A DNA stretch of 64,000 nt from Anoplolepis gracilipes (lineage: Eukaryota > Arthropoda > Insecta > Hymenoptera > Formicidae): positions 13,035,001 through 13,099,000 of the forward strand of contig NC_132972.1 in NCBI RefSeq assembly GCF_047496725.1, in the 5' to 3' direction. The notes under the pieces are model-generated. The model did not search any database. It was not told the DNA's origin and was given only the letters and a program-made list of their open reading frames with translations. Numbering within the stretch: position 1 is the stretch's first letter; each line of letters begins with the position of its first letter. A program made the position numbers and the translations under genes. Shown piece after piece: positions 25,401 through 38,247 of this stretch.

Positions 25401-28220
25401 AAAGAGAGTAAATATATAAATTGATCATAAAATTATCCTTGTTTAATTTTAATAATGGCTATAGAATGATGGTCGTAGAAAATTTTTTAATCGTCTGATT
25501 ATAATTAATAAAAATCAATAAAACAATTAACCAAATAACAATTAACATTTATTATTATGGAATAAACTATGAAATATATGAAATTCAATGTTTTTTTGAT
25601 CAAACATGTTATTGCTTTTAACTCTTCCAACTTTCGAAAAATATGTTGACCGGAGTCAGATATGTTTTTTTCGCACATTATTTGACTTTGTTTAAGCAAG
25701 GTAAACCGCCAATATGACCCACTCTATCGCAAAAGCATATTTTCGCGGCGCCTACTTTTTATGTGCCAGTTAAAAAAGAGCTACAAAATGTATCCGGAAA
25801 AATGCAGTTCTGCAATCTGTTCTGATGATATGCTGTTGTTGCGTTTCGTGGATAGATAATTTCTCACAGATTCTGGATGTCAAAATTTTTAGTTCGTTCA
25901 CTACTACTATATATCAAAGGATTTTAGAAGTTTACATTTCAAATTTAAAAGTATGAGTTTTCACGATAAATGTGTAAGCGTCACGAAAATATGCTTCTGC
26001 AAAAAGCATTTTTTCTGTTGAAAAGTTATTTAAAATACTATTTTAGAAAATATTTACTGAATCGGATCATAATTTTTAGCGATGATAATCAGACGCATGT
26101 GATAAATAGAAAAATCTGTTTCAACTATCTTTTCTAACATTAAACAGAAAACAAATTTTTATAATCAATTTATAATTTTATTTCACAAATATTTTCATTT
26201 TCCTTGATATATAGGTCAAAATATATGTATTAAATTAAAAAATAAATGATATGTTTCTTATTTTAACAGCTAAAGAAGTAATTAAGAAAAAGGAGAAAAA
26301 ACATAAAAAAATATATATTAATGTCAAAGTTTTATTGTTGAAATCTCGAATCAAATTTTGATTTGCAAAGATTTAACTTATCTTTACTGATTTCTTTTAA
26401 TTAATAACCATTTAATAATAATCATTCCAATATGAAAAAATTATTGTAAAAATTAATTTTTATTAATACATTATTTATTGCAAGCTTTTTACAAAATGTA
26501 TCTAGAATTTTTTTCCACTTGTCCATTGTTTCATTTTTACCTTATCTTGTGAGCAAAGTGAAGAAAAGTCGTTCTGGCGACTTGTTCACGATGCAATCGT
26601 ACGTAACCGAAATTCTGCGGTGCGACACTCACTCCGTATCACATTTCCTTTTCGCCTAAGGCGCCATAGTGTATTATACGTCCACGTAGAATAAAGATCC
26701 TTTGACAAAATTCTCTCGAGGGACCCTCTTTAGGGACGGCTATATGGCCACCAGGAAATGACTGAACCGCGTTAGGATATTAAGTTATGTTAAAGGCGTC
26801 TCTCCCTGTCTCTAAGAAAAATGTATGTAGGTCCTCGCGGACCTACGATCGAGAGAATCCTGCTGGCTCAGGGCGATTGCAACTGAACTATTTTAGTATA
26901 GTCCCAAAATTTTGCTTCCTCTTAAATTTCGTGTCAAATATAATAGAAATTTCTTTCTAAACATAATTAACTTGCAGAATTTGAGTATACATTCACGTCC
27001 AGCAAAGAAGCAAGATATATATGTATATATATATATTAATTTTTAATTAGTATCAAAAATTTTATGTAACATGATATAATTTTATCTCACGCTAAATTTT
27101 TGTGTCTTAAAATTATTTGTGTATTTCTTTAGATTAGATTGGCAGTCTATAATAAGAGTGTAATAAAAAAAATTTCATCAATCAATTTAAATATTATGTG
27201 TATATAGTACGTTCAATTGAAATGTGAAAAAATTGTGCCAAAAATCTCAGTTTATATTTCAGAGTTGAACGTACTTAATATAAAAAAATTATACACACAG
27301 CAATTTATAACTGTTTTTATATCCAAAGTATGTTAAGCAAAAAAACAACATATATTTCCACATCTATCTATTATGGCTAACTGGCGTAACTAAATAATTA
27401 TCCAACGATTCTCGAATGCAACTGCCGGGCCTATATTTTACGGGCATAGTTCACGTAACCGGCGAGACTTGCAAAAAGGCGAGAAATATCAATAATAAAG
27501 ATACGAGAATAAACCATAACGTCAGTTTCTCGGAGACCAGTCGTTGGCTATAACCAATGAAGACGTAAACCCATGTCCGCGCGTAATTTAGAGTTCTTAA
27601 GTCCCAGTAGGTGGTTGGCCACCACCTGGGGTTCGAAACACCTTATCGCGCCCACGGCTACTACACCCCATCCCTCTGCTCTTCTTTCTTTCTACAGTCA
27701 ACTGAAATCTAAACAGTAATATGTCCAATTATATTCCAATATTAGTCTAATATAATGGCTGTAAAATATTAATTCCTTTTACTTATTATCTTATAATATT
27801 ATATTTGAAATTTTATGTAATATTTGAAATTTTTATTTTATCCTTGAAATATCTATTTATTGTCCAAAATCAGTAATTACATTAAATTTTAATTTATTTA
27901 AAAAAACCAAAAAAATTAAAATTTTTATTTCACAAAACTCGTAATAAATTTGGTCCTCAATAATTATACTCTATAAATATATATAATGAAAATATATACT
28001 CTTAAATATATAATATATTTGATTTACATTATTACCGCAGAAAATTTATAAGTGTTTGTATCATATAAGAGAAAAAGATATATATTTTTTTTTTATTTTA
28101 TTGTATAATACGATTTTAATTATCGTAAAAATGTTTCAGTTCTACTTAAGATGAAAATATTATATAAAATACGATTTAATTTTTTTTTTAATCTGTATTT
28201 TTTAAAAATGTTTTTGGTCA
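22451..28220. other. Spacer with several small GC-rich blocks
   Basis: No gene is supported. GC-richer blocks occur at about 23220-23480, 24550-25050, 26560-26890 and 27400-27680. The last holds a neat hairpin at 27603-27630 built from GGTGGT and ACCACC. An imperfect inverted repeat around GTACGTTCAA and TTGAACGTAC lies at about 27207-27274. A poly-T run covers 22796-22816. Confidence 0.5.
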
Positions 28221-28229
28221 AATTCTAGA

Positions 28230-28566
28230 TGCGTGGGTCACGCACACTCATGGAATGAGGTTGCCTTACAAGCTGCCGTGCTCGGGGATGATACTATGCG
28301 TATTAGTCGACACGCGCGGACATCGCCTAAAGGGAGGAAAAAAAGGTTCCTCTCTCGCGGCGGCTTTCGTGAGAGGACAACATTTGCGCCCTAGGGTCAG
28401 GATGGTCACAGCGAGCGGTCAACTGGGGCCTGATGCCGCGGCCGACATTCGACCTGACGCTGGTGCATACGCCGCGCCCATTACTTTCAATTTATGTTCC
28501 TCGCGATCCTTAAATCGGCAAACTTTCGGGGACCGCCCGCAAGGCTCTTCGAAGCGCCACTAAGAT
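28230..28566. other. CpG-rich island with a 102-codon open frame
   Basis: The plus-strand frame at 28255-28563 fills the island but shows no domain, signal peptide or similarity I recognise. It ends just before a transposon-terminus-like motif (28570). It is best treated as a noncoding island. Confidence 0.35.
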
Positions 28567-28700
28567 ATACAGGGTGTTCCGAATGTTTGTTACGATTTCA
28601 TCTTGAAAATTCTTTGATTAATTTGGAATCTTTGTAAAAATTAGTTTGATCGCTATTTCTATAATTTTCTAATAAATAAATATTAGACAAATTAACTTTG
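28567..28700. mobile_element. Possible degraded transposon end beginning TACAGGGTGTTCC
   Basis: The sequence TACAGGGTGTTCCGAATG at about 28569 resembles the AGGGTG-type termini common on arthropod DNA elements. The following 130 bases are AT-rich and noncoding. No matching opposite end was found nearby, so this is a solo or decayed end if it is an element at all. Confidence 0.35.
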
Positions 28701-28915
28701 TAGCTAATCTTAAAAATAAAATTATTAAGATTTTAATTGTAATAACAGAATTTCTATTTAATCTCGGATTTATTGTATACTTTGAAAAATTCTTCAAAAA
28801 TAAAAAAATAAGATGCAGTTTTTTTTATCTCGTTAAAATTTATATTTCAGCATCAACACAAAAAATTGATCAATAAAATCAATAATTATAAGTTTCGATT
28901 TATAAACTTTATACA

Positions 28916-28920
<5 letters not shown>

Positions 28921-28955
<35 letters not shown>

Positions 28956-28962
28956 GAGAGAG
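28921..28962. repeat. Compound (GT)n(AT)n(AG)n microsatellite
   Basis: Thirteen GT units pass directly into a short AT run and then AG units. Confidence 0.95.
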
Positions 28963-30255
28963 AAATCCTTGTGATATCCAATAAATTGGATGATGGTTAA
29001 ATATATTAAAAGTTGCTTATTCATATAATTAATTTGTCTTAGTATTCTTATTTCAAGGTAATAAATTTCTCACACTTTTATAATTTAAAAAGATATTATA
29101 GGTTCAATGCTTCTAGTATTCTTAACTTTAATATTTTTGATTTTTTTATAATATAATATATATAATAATTATATATATGTATAATATTTTCAATTTTCTT
29201 TTAATATATTATACATATACTTACATATATAACAATCATAGAAATTGAATTTAAATAAATTCAGATATTAAGCAGTTATTAAGCATAAATAATAAAGAAC
29301 ATTGTTTTATTGCTGTATCTTTATCATTACACAAATATCATCCATTACTACAAAATGATAGTTTAAATTTTAAATCATCGATACGATGCGCAATAGCGAA
29401 GTACAGTATATTCATATATAAAATGCTAATATATTCAAATAAAAAAACACAGTCCAAAATAATCAATATTTCAAGAAAATAATTATTACCTTTATAATTT
29501 ATAATTTCTTACTTATTCTTTTTAAATCAAGCAGTTAAAAAAAATAACAAGACATTTACTAAGATTCTTTTGCAACAAAAATTTATAAAATATGTAATAA
29601 ATAAAAATGTATAACTATTATATATATGTATTAGATAATTTAAATAATTATAATTTTATGTCAAAAAATATATATTTATAAAATCTTTAATAAAATCTTT
29701 TAATAAAAAATTTATAATAATTTATATAATATATTAATATATTATTAAATATATTGTTAGTAATATATATATATGTATATATACAATATATGAGTGCGTG
29801 TGTAATAATTATATTAGATAATAATATAAAATAAAAATTACTCTCTTTATATACCCCAAAAATAAACAAACAGTTAATTTCACAAATGACAATTAATAAA
29901 TTAAATAAGTTATAGATTGCTTACCTCATATTGTGAGGCTCACAGTTGTTCTGCTGTCGCCTAATGCCCGGATCTTCTCTCTTTCTCTCTTATTATGTTT
30001 TGCTGCTCCTTTTTGGTACTCTCTTGCAAAAACACGTTAATTACGATCGCGCGGCACTTTGCACGGCATTCCCGACATTAATCGCATGCCACGTATACTT
30101 TATTTATTATATGCGAAAACTATAATCTGCTCGAAACATGAAAATCACGCGGCAAAATGCATGAAATGCAGCAATGTTACCACCATTCCTATTGATAATA
30201 AAATCAGTTAAATGCACTGGCGCGCACAGATGTACAATACATACATGTGTCATTC
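28963..30255. other. AT-rich spacer
   Basis: Very AT-rich with short TA runs. A slightly GC-richer block at about 29930-30090 contains CTTTCTCTC. No coding or RNA gene is seen. Confidence 0.5.
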
Positions 30256-30526
30256 ATAATGAATCAGTCACCCGCACTGCAGTAACTAAATATTAAAGGC
30301 TAATACTAAAGGCTGCTACATATAAGTATCTAAATGCAATTGTATATACACACTTTGATGATAACATTATTAATGTACTGCTAAATAACATGGTAATATA
30401 TCATTATTGTTTTAATTATTTATATAAAATGTTTATATTATTTTTTTATATTTCAAGTAACATTTCATATGTAGTAACCTTTAGTATGTATTAGTGCGGT
30501 GTAGTACAAGTGACTGAATTCATTAT
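30256..30526. mobile_element. Foldback element (approximately 65-bp diverged inverted arms)
   Basis: The left arm (30256-30324) contains ATAATGAATCAGTCAC and TACTAAAGGCTGCTACATAT. The right arm read on the minus strand (30526-30467) contains ATAATGAATTCAGTCAC and TACTAAAGGTTACTACATAT. Arms are diverged with small indels and about 140 AT-rich bases lie between them. No ORF. Probably a MITE relic. Confidence 0.65.
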
Positions 30527-31065
30527 TAATTTTCGATTGGCAAAACTGATTTATACAACTAAAGAGACGCGCATTTAATACGCGCCATTGCATCTAATCG
30601 TTATAACAATTCAATTCATCATAACAAATAGTATACTAGTTATTATCATGTAAGTGAATACATATATGTTAAATTCGCATATTAAAGATAAATATTCAAA
30701 TGCAATATCCGATAATATTTTGTTGCTTCGTTAATTACTCGCGTGATAGATTTCCATAAAATAACTTATGTAAAATATGTTTTAACAAGTTTGGTCCATG
30801 GTTACGAGATAATACTAATAAAAATACTGAATTTTTACTACAAACATTAAAATAGATTAAGTATGATTTACTAACTAAATACATTGTTACATCATTCTAT
30901 ACTCGGGATATTTTGTCAATGATCGAAAAATAATATCGGCAACTTTATTTTAATATCGCACAATACTATGCAATTCTAATTGACTTGAGGACTAGCTAGA
31001 TTCAATATACCGTCTGAAAACAAAATCAATTAGCTAATATTTGTCGGACGGAATGATATGACGAC

Positions 31066-31130
31066 GGAGCAACTTGTGTTGTAACCTACCCGCTCGAGTC
31101 TTACTGCGCGAATGACAACAAAGTTACCAA
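31066..31130. repeat. Diverged third copy of the 31.6-31.8 kb inverted-repeat arm
   Basis: The stretch shares GGAGC, CTCGAGTC, TGCGCGAATGA and nearby spacing with the arm at 31742-31825 read on the minus strand. It lies about 530 bases before the paired copies. It may be half of another decayed element of the same family. Confidence 0.5.
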
Positions 31131-31593
31131 GAGTCAACAACGCGCTATACAGATACGCAAAAACTTGAATATAATTTATTTCATTGCCACACTGGAAAAT
31201 ATTTAACATACTATTTTATTTAATTTTATTAATATTATAAGTAAAGGTGTTATACAATATAGAATATTTTGTGCGTGCGCGTTTCTTGAAATTCGGTATA
31301 ATTATTTAATCATTCGATTCTACAAATTAACAAGATAAAATAGGCTTTGCGTTAACATGCTTACAAATTATTATCGTTAATTGTAATAATCGTAAAAAAT
31401 GATTGTTTTTCGGATCGACCATGAAATATTCAATACGCGACAAAAATCTAAATATTAAAGAAATAATATAATTGTTATTTTAAATATTGGAACAATAATT
31501 TATAATTTCAATTTACTATCGTTTCGATTTCTATTTTAATTAATTAAATCGCAGATATAATATGACAGAGATATAATATGTATAACGTATACA

Positions 31594-31825
31594 AGTGGTG
31601 CGGCTCGTGTCACGACTTTGCTCGTTTTGACTCACCGTGTGAATGATAACAAGACGAGCGTAAATAATGTCTGGTACCTTCTCCTACTTCTCTCATAAAG
31701 TGATGACAAAGGAGATTTTGCGACGTATAGAGCAAGGACATATATTGTTTACGTTCCGACCGTCTCGTTATCATTCGCACAGCGAGACTCGAGAGAGCAA
31801 GTCGTGGCACGAGTCGCTCCAGTTG
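31594..31825. mobile_element. Inverted-repeat element with approximately 80-bp arms
   Basis: The left arm (31594-31670) includes CTCGTGTCACGACTT and GTGAATGATAACAAGACG. The right arm on the minus strand (31825-31742) includes CTCGTGCCACGACTT and GCGAATGATAACGAGACG. Because of this symmetry, short open frames on opposite strands encode similar YHSH-containing peptides. That similarity is an effect of the inverted repeat, not evidence of a gene. It is a MITE-like relic of unassigned family. Confidence 0.75.
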
Positions 31826-32285
31826 TCAATGTTATACAATATTATATTATATTATATCGTATTACATACATGTTATACATATTATATCTCTATTATATTA
31901 CATTTTATAAAATAATCACGTAGAAATTAAGTGGTAAAAAGACATGTTTTCGAGTATTGTATTTTACAGATACCTATCATTGGTTTTAACCTTTTAACAT
32001 ATACATATATATATATATATATATATTTATTCACTTACGTTACAATCTGCGCGTAAATTATACACTCTTTGTTAACATTACTACAGCGAATGTCTAGTGA
32101 ATTTTGATTGACGAGACTTTTGAATACCGAGCAGATTATAGAGTTATTTTTTCATCACAAAAAGAATTGAATAAAGCCACGTACGATTAACATCGAAAGT
32201 GCGATAATTAACGTGTTTTCGCGAGTGAATATCGTGAAAAGGCAGCAAGGATAAAGAAGAGAGGAGAAGGAGGAGACCCGGAAAG

Positions 32286-32315
32286 ATGTCAGACCCGGCG
32301 AGCAGTCATAAGAGA
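32286..32315 (+). CDS. Candidate coding first exon, MSDPASSHKR, of an unrecognised gene
   Basis: The ATG at 32286 is preceded in frame by a TGA 48 bases upstream, with no ATG between, and has a purine-rich context (GGAAAG). Ten codons follow (MSDPASSHKR) and then AGA|GTAAGT, a strong splice donor in phase 0. The exon probably starts somewhere in 32100-32250; I see no clear TATA box. It is taken as an alternative N-terminus of the same gene as the 49184 start, because both are on the plus strand, both are short and both end in phase 0. If spliced into the exon at 49031 it would hit a stop after 22 codons, so it must skip that exon. Gene identity unknown. Confidence 0.5.
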
Positions 32316-35300
32316 GTAAGTTATTTAATTTATTATTTATTATTTTTGTGAAATTGTTTACGCGTTTATCTCCGCGGTATAGTGATTCATTGTGCAACAA
32401 TAATGCATCTAAAATATTCAAGATTTTTTAAAAATACTTACAATATTTATAATAATATTTATATGCAATATTTTTATATATTTCTTATATGTATTTTATA
32501 AATACTTACAACTTTAAATGTAGATTGTGTTGGAGATTATGTAATTTATTTCATTATATATATCTGCTTAATGAACAAATAAAAAATTTAATCGTGTGAA
32601 ATAATAATTACTTTCTGAAATCAGTTATAGCTCTGACTTTATAGCCTCCAATTATAATTTGATTTGAAGACCTTCTGTAATATTTATGTATATTATTCCA
32701 TTATTTCCTTTACTTTTAATTTCACGTGTAAAAAAAATTAATTTTATAGTACATAATTGTCTAAAATCAGCTGTGCATTTAGATGAAATTAATCGATCAC
32801 AGAAATTTAAGTAATAGAAGAGAATATTAAAATGATGTGTGCATTCCTCATGAATCGCTCTATATGTATATGTATTTTGCGTAAATGCGTGATTGCCGAA
32901 GGTACAGGCATATGCGTGTCGGAATCGTTTTTCGGGTAGGAAGAGAGCAGAATCGGGCGCGGGTTTCAGGGAGAAAAAGATCGTTTTGACGGCGAAGGGA
33001 CGGAAGGATAGGGGACAGGGATTGCAGCGCAGGAATATCGTGGTGCCTGGTGCGTACACGTACACGTACACGAACACGTGCACGCGCACGATCGCGTGGT
33101 GGGTGAGCTCGATATCCCCCTCGTAACTCTCTCTTCGGTCCGTATTTTTGCGGATCGTACGCGGGGACGTCACGTCGAGAGTACCAGGGATCCGATAAAC
33201 AGATTTCTGGAGGACGCGCCCGCGCGTTTCATACTGCGTTCACTCACGCACACAAGTAGACGAGGACGATCGCGCGGATTGAATTCTTCGTCGTAAAATT
33301 TCAACGCCCGTGATATGGAAGGGAATTCGTTTTGATTTTTTTTTCTTTGCGTTTTTCTTTTCTTTACAAGCGTTTACAAGCGTTCCGAGATATGTTGAAA
33401 GAGTAAGCAAAAAGCGCGTGAAAATTATGCAAGAATTTATCCACTAAAATAAAACAGCGTATACATTTTGAAATAACACGGTTCTAAAATTATTAATTCG
33501 ATAATTATGTAATGGATAAATATTATTTGTAATTTTTCATACATGTTTTTGTGCAATATTATGATTTTGATAAAATATGTATATACATATATGTATTGGT
33601 TTAAATTTGTTATTAGAAAACCAAGTTATTTTTGAAAGAATTCACCGAATCGTTTGTATTCGACCGTATTTAAAGTATTTTGTTGACAATACAACGATTA
33701 TTTTAAATAAATATCATAATATATACATTTATAAATATCAAAAAAATATATTTAAACATTTTCTATATGATTTAAGTTTGATTTGAGCTCAGTTTAAAAA
33801 AATGCATCTTTAACGAGATCATAATATAGCACTAAATCATTCACAAAAAATTGTAAAACGTATGATGTATTTTACTTATTGTTAATCTATACACACGGCA
33901 AGCATGAAAATCCTGCAAACGTGCAAAATATCGATGACATCTGATATAACTTGCATGTAAGAATTTCTCAGTCACCAAGCAAAAATTGTACTAAACGTTA
34001 ATCGCTTCGTCAATGATATCGTCGGTTTCCAAGAGCTAAAAGAAGGGGGTAGAAAATGGGACGTTCCTCTTCAAGGGCGTGAACAGAGCGACTCCCTAAG
34101 AAGGTCGAGCTGGTTTACGTCCCGTTTCTCAGAGTCGCTTTTACCAGCCGGCAATGCAAAACCCGGCTGGAGAATAAGAGAGTTGTCTCTCACAATGCGG
34201 TCCCTTCCAACCTGATGGATCGAAGTGAGTTTTGAAAATGTATGCGCACACGGCCAGATTCACAAGGAGGGCTGTAAACCCCGCCTTAGGCCAAGCTCTC
34301 GGGAGGGTCCCTTACATTCAGCGCTGAATTTCACCCTATACCTCGCAAACGGAGAGCACCCTTCCGCACACCTCGTCTCGCTTCGTTTTCCTCCCTTCCT
34401 CCGTTGCCATCCCATTTCTCTCCCTACTGCCTCCCTATCTTGTGTGTACGAGTTTCATGCCAAGGCAGTGACCCACGAACCAACATATTGGCGTTGTTTG
34501 AAGAACGAGAATTGCTCGACGCGCCACTATAGGGTTGCTCCCGTGACACACACGAATGCCGATCGATCGATTCTGCGACCGCGCGATCCTGTAAATCGCC
34601 ATAAATACCGGGGGACTCCTCTTCACGTACCATAGTCGCGTAATAAGAAATACGCGTGCGTCGTTCGCGTGCGGATAGAATGCCGTTCTCTAGCGCGCTA
34701 TCAAGGCCCTTAACAAAAGTCACGCGAGAACGCTCGAGTGAGAAACTGGCGTATTCGATGGTATAATGATGGCAGGTATCTACTTATTCGTACACAAAGT
34801 TAGAAATTTTTAAAGAAAACGCTAATTTTCCTATTTTAAACGTTGATGAGAAATTTTGCTTTTCCGAATGTATTATATACATAATGTATGTATAAATACT
34901 TGATTAATGAAAATAAAATGATACTGATAATTCATATCAATAGTGACGGTAATAATATTTTTTTATGAGTGTAGAAAAAATTTTCAACAACTACATTTTA
35001 TATATAATGTTAATAATAATAATTGTTAAATAATAATAATGATAATAAAATAAATATTGATAATGTTAATTGTTAAAGCGCACGCTATTGTTAGTGTGGC
35101 GATATGAATTTTATTTGGAAAAAATAATGTTACCTGTGACACCATAACATGCTTTTTGCATAAACTGACTCTGAATTTAAGCAAAAATTAAATAATTTAA
35201 CAGAAATTACAATGTAGATGCAAGATAAATTGGCAAGTAAATTATCTATACATAAAATTATTCTTAACTTCTTAAACATTCATACATTAAGAGACTCATA

Positions 35301-36118
35301 TAATTATTCAAATTATGGTTCCCTTTCTGCGAGAAAACTCGACGTATAGGTGAGCATCGATACATGGTTTGTCGATTGCGCGCGATTTTAGTCTCGAATT
35401 TATCCGCCCCCGCTGGTATCTCCCGTCGGCGTTTCACCTCCGCCACCGCGGGATTCTTTGATAATTGAGGTCTAGCCGGCGCGCATGTATAAGGAGGGAT
35501 ATTTGTTCTCTCCACTTAAAATCGAACCGCCTCACATTCCCATATTACGCGGGTTTCGTGCCGCTTTTCGCGTCCCGCATACCCCGCATCGGAATGCCGT
35601 AGCGTGTGCGCGCCGCCCACGCTGCATCTCGCGCACGCACACGCACACACGCGCACATGTAGGTACGTAGATACGAAACGGGGTTGAGCAGAAGAGAGAG
35701 AAAGAGAGAAGTAGAGTGTTCACGCACACGCGCCTGCGGCCCGCACAGATTAAACTCACGCACAGTCCGGCCCCGGGGGCGGCGTGCCAGCCAACTAATG
35801 AGAGAGACGAGCGACCGCGATGATAAAGTCTCTTGCTCGTTCGTTCCATACTAACGCCCGAATCGTTTCCGTCGACCGCTACGAGAAGGGGGCCTTTACT
35901 CCTTCTTCAGGGGCATCGCCGGTGTTTCGTGGCCGGAGCGAATTTAACCCTTTATAAGAATCCGATCGCAAGTCACTATACTTCTCTCTCAAAACAATGA
36001 TAACGTAAAGGAGAATTGTATACCAAGATATAATGTTTTTAAACCGTACAAGAGAAGTTTTGCAAATTTTTATTCTTTGTTTCTTCAAGATTTACATATA
36101 TATCTCCAAATAAAAAAT

Positions 36119-36240
36119 CATGTCAAATCAGTCTTGAAATTTTTGATTTAAATCACATTTATAAAAAAAAATATAGAATAGTTAATGAAAATGTAAGTTG
36201 TAATTAGACAACGTTTTATATGTATACATATATATTTTAC

Positions 36241-36283
<43 letters not shown>

Positions 36284-36416
36284 TGCCTAAATATAGAAGT
36301 ATATGTATATATAAAATGTGTCGCTTAATTATAATTTAAATATATTTCTATTAACTATTCGATATTTTTTACAAATGTGATTTAAATCACAAAAAAGTTA
36401 AAATTGATTTGACATA
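36119..36416. mobile_element. Long foldback element with (AT)n at its apex
   Basis: The left arm (36119 to about 36232) and right arm (about 36300-36416) are inverted copies. Both contain ATGTCAAATCA, TGATTTAAATCACATTT, GAATAGTTAAT and TTTTATAT.TATACATAT in the same order. The apex is an (AT)n run (36244-36277). The structure matches the 8.6-kb element but the sequences differ. No ORF. It lies inside the presumed large intron after the 32.3-kb exon. Confidence 0.8.
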
Positions 36417-37024
36417 ATTGAAATTTATTTAAAGATACTCGTTATCTAAAAATATATTAAAAATTCTTAAAATTTTGTACATCTAAAAATATATTAGCAT
36501 ATTTGTTATTTACTTATTGCAATTTTAAAAACGGAAAACGATGAAAGATATAGATATTACCCTGCTAATATTTTACTGGATAATGAAGTAAATTATATTG
36601 TGTAATCGAGAAAATCATGATGCAACAAAACGCATTGTATCGTATTGTTTATGAGAGTACTCTCCTGGCAATGTAGAATGCATCGTTAAACCGATGACCA
36701 AAGGAGCCCTACGGTGTGTTTGCTATTTGCAATAGCCCAATTTGCCCATTGGTCCAAGTTTATGTCGTAAAATGTTACTGGAACAAAGAGATATCCGCAG
36801 TAGAAAATTAGAACAAGAGAAAATGTTATTTCTAATTTAACGGATAAATAGATTGTAAAACGCATAATGTAATTGAAAAATATATATAAAAATTTTGTTT
36901 CTCAACAATATATAATTATTTTGAATATCGAGTTTTGATAGACAGTTTGATTATCGTAACTAATATAAATCGCAATATTCTGAAATGATATCAAATCAAC
37001 GTGATAAAAAAATGTGTGGTTCTT

Positions 37025-37080
37025 TTTATGTAGGGTGTTTCATGGAAAAATGTTGAATCAGCTATCATTTTTAAATGCAC
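37025..37080. mobile_element. AGGGTG-type transposon end, possible
   Basis: GTAGGGTGTTTCATGGAAA at about 37032 resembles other AGGGTG termini in this window (28570, 61382, and 3610 on the minus strand). No partner end was found. Confidence 0.3.
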
Positions 37081-37689
37081 ATAAGGAGAAAAAATAAAAT
37101 ATCTTTGAATACAGAATACTTGTATATAGGTGTAAATATCTGTATAGAAATATCTCTTAATGTAATTTTATTTATACATATATAAAATAAAAACAATCGA
37201 AATATTTTCGTTTAATAAACGTTTATAAAAGATATGAAATATCGATAATTATAGTGTTATATTTTCGAACAGTTCAAAACAATAAAAGAATTGATCAGAG
37301 CTGTAAGAAAAACAGTAAATGACATCTGTAAAGAAATGTTACGTAAAGTTTTTATAATTTCCAAGAGACTTGATTTCTTTTTTCAATTTTGATAGTGCGC
37401 ACTTTAAATATACATCATTAAGATTGTTATTTTGGCATTTTTATAAACGTTTATCAAGTGATAAAAATATCTCCGACCGTCTTTAATACATAAAACTGCC
37501 ACATCCTCTGTTAGAAGATATTTTACTTTTCTTGCTCCCTATATGCATTTAAAAAAGACAGCTGATTAGTTTCAGCAGTGGAAGCTGTACACCTTGTATA
37601 AATTGACAAATCTTCTATTGAAACATGAAAATAAAAGGATACACTCTCATTTAAGAGTGCAAACATGTGTCGTATTAAAGATAAGTTGT

Positions 37690-37979
37690 CCGCCGATCGT
37701 GCGGCAAATTCAAAATATAATTGATAACGCGCGCAACATTTAGACTAGTTCTCATTCCGGCCGTTCCAAATTCCGTATCGCGGGGACAGTTGGCAGTACG
37801 TTCACGCAGTGGATGGACGGGAATTGGGACTGAGTCCCTCGGTAACGGACGACACGCTAGTATTTTGTCGCGAATTAAGTGCCGAATTAAGTGATGGACG
37901 AGTGCACGAGAGACGCGGTTTTCCCTCTCCGTCCCCTTTGTATCGCCGGTTTAGCCGACGCGATCATTCGGACGACGTA

Positions 37980-38011
<32 letters not shown>

Positions 38012-38206
38012 GAATTCGCGCACCGGCATGACACGCGTGCTGACTTTTCAAACGCTACTTGATCACGCTACACGGACTCTCTTGGCCACGGGCGATATAT
38101 CGGCGAGGCAGGTATATCACGCTCCTCTTTCCTCGCCCACGATACGATGCAATCGAAATTGTCGGGGAATTGACACGCGATTATTAGTATGATTATCAGT
38201 AACGAA

Positions 38207-38247
<41 letters not shown>

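Larger units (their letters stand above)
32316..37680. other. Presumed intron/spacer with regulatory-type islands
   Basis: No coding exon is recognised. CpG-rich blocks lie at about 32890-33300 (with ACGTAC/ACACGT repeats at 33050-33090), 34020-34740 and 35320-35950. A stem CCAGCCGG/CCGGCTGG (34144-34170) precedes a GTGAGT donor-like site at 34224. The 173-codon minus-strand frame at 32652-33173 crosses unrelated AT-rich and CpG-rich sequence and has no recognisable domain. Confidence 0.45.

Noticed and set aside
27590..27660. GGTTCGAAA suggestive of a tRNA T-loop
   Set aside because: No acceptor stem, anticodon arm or D arm at the right spacing.
31610..31915. Opposite-strand frames encoding similar YHSH-containing peptides
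   Set aside because: The similarity comes from the inverted repeat at 31594-31825, not from related genes.
32652..33173. 173-codon minus-strand open frame
   Set aside because: It spans two compositionally different regions and a TACACG-type repeat that yields VYVYVY; no recognisable protein feature.
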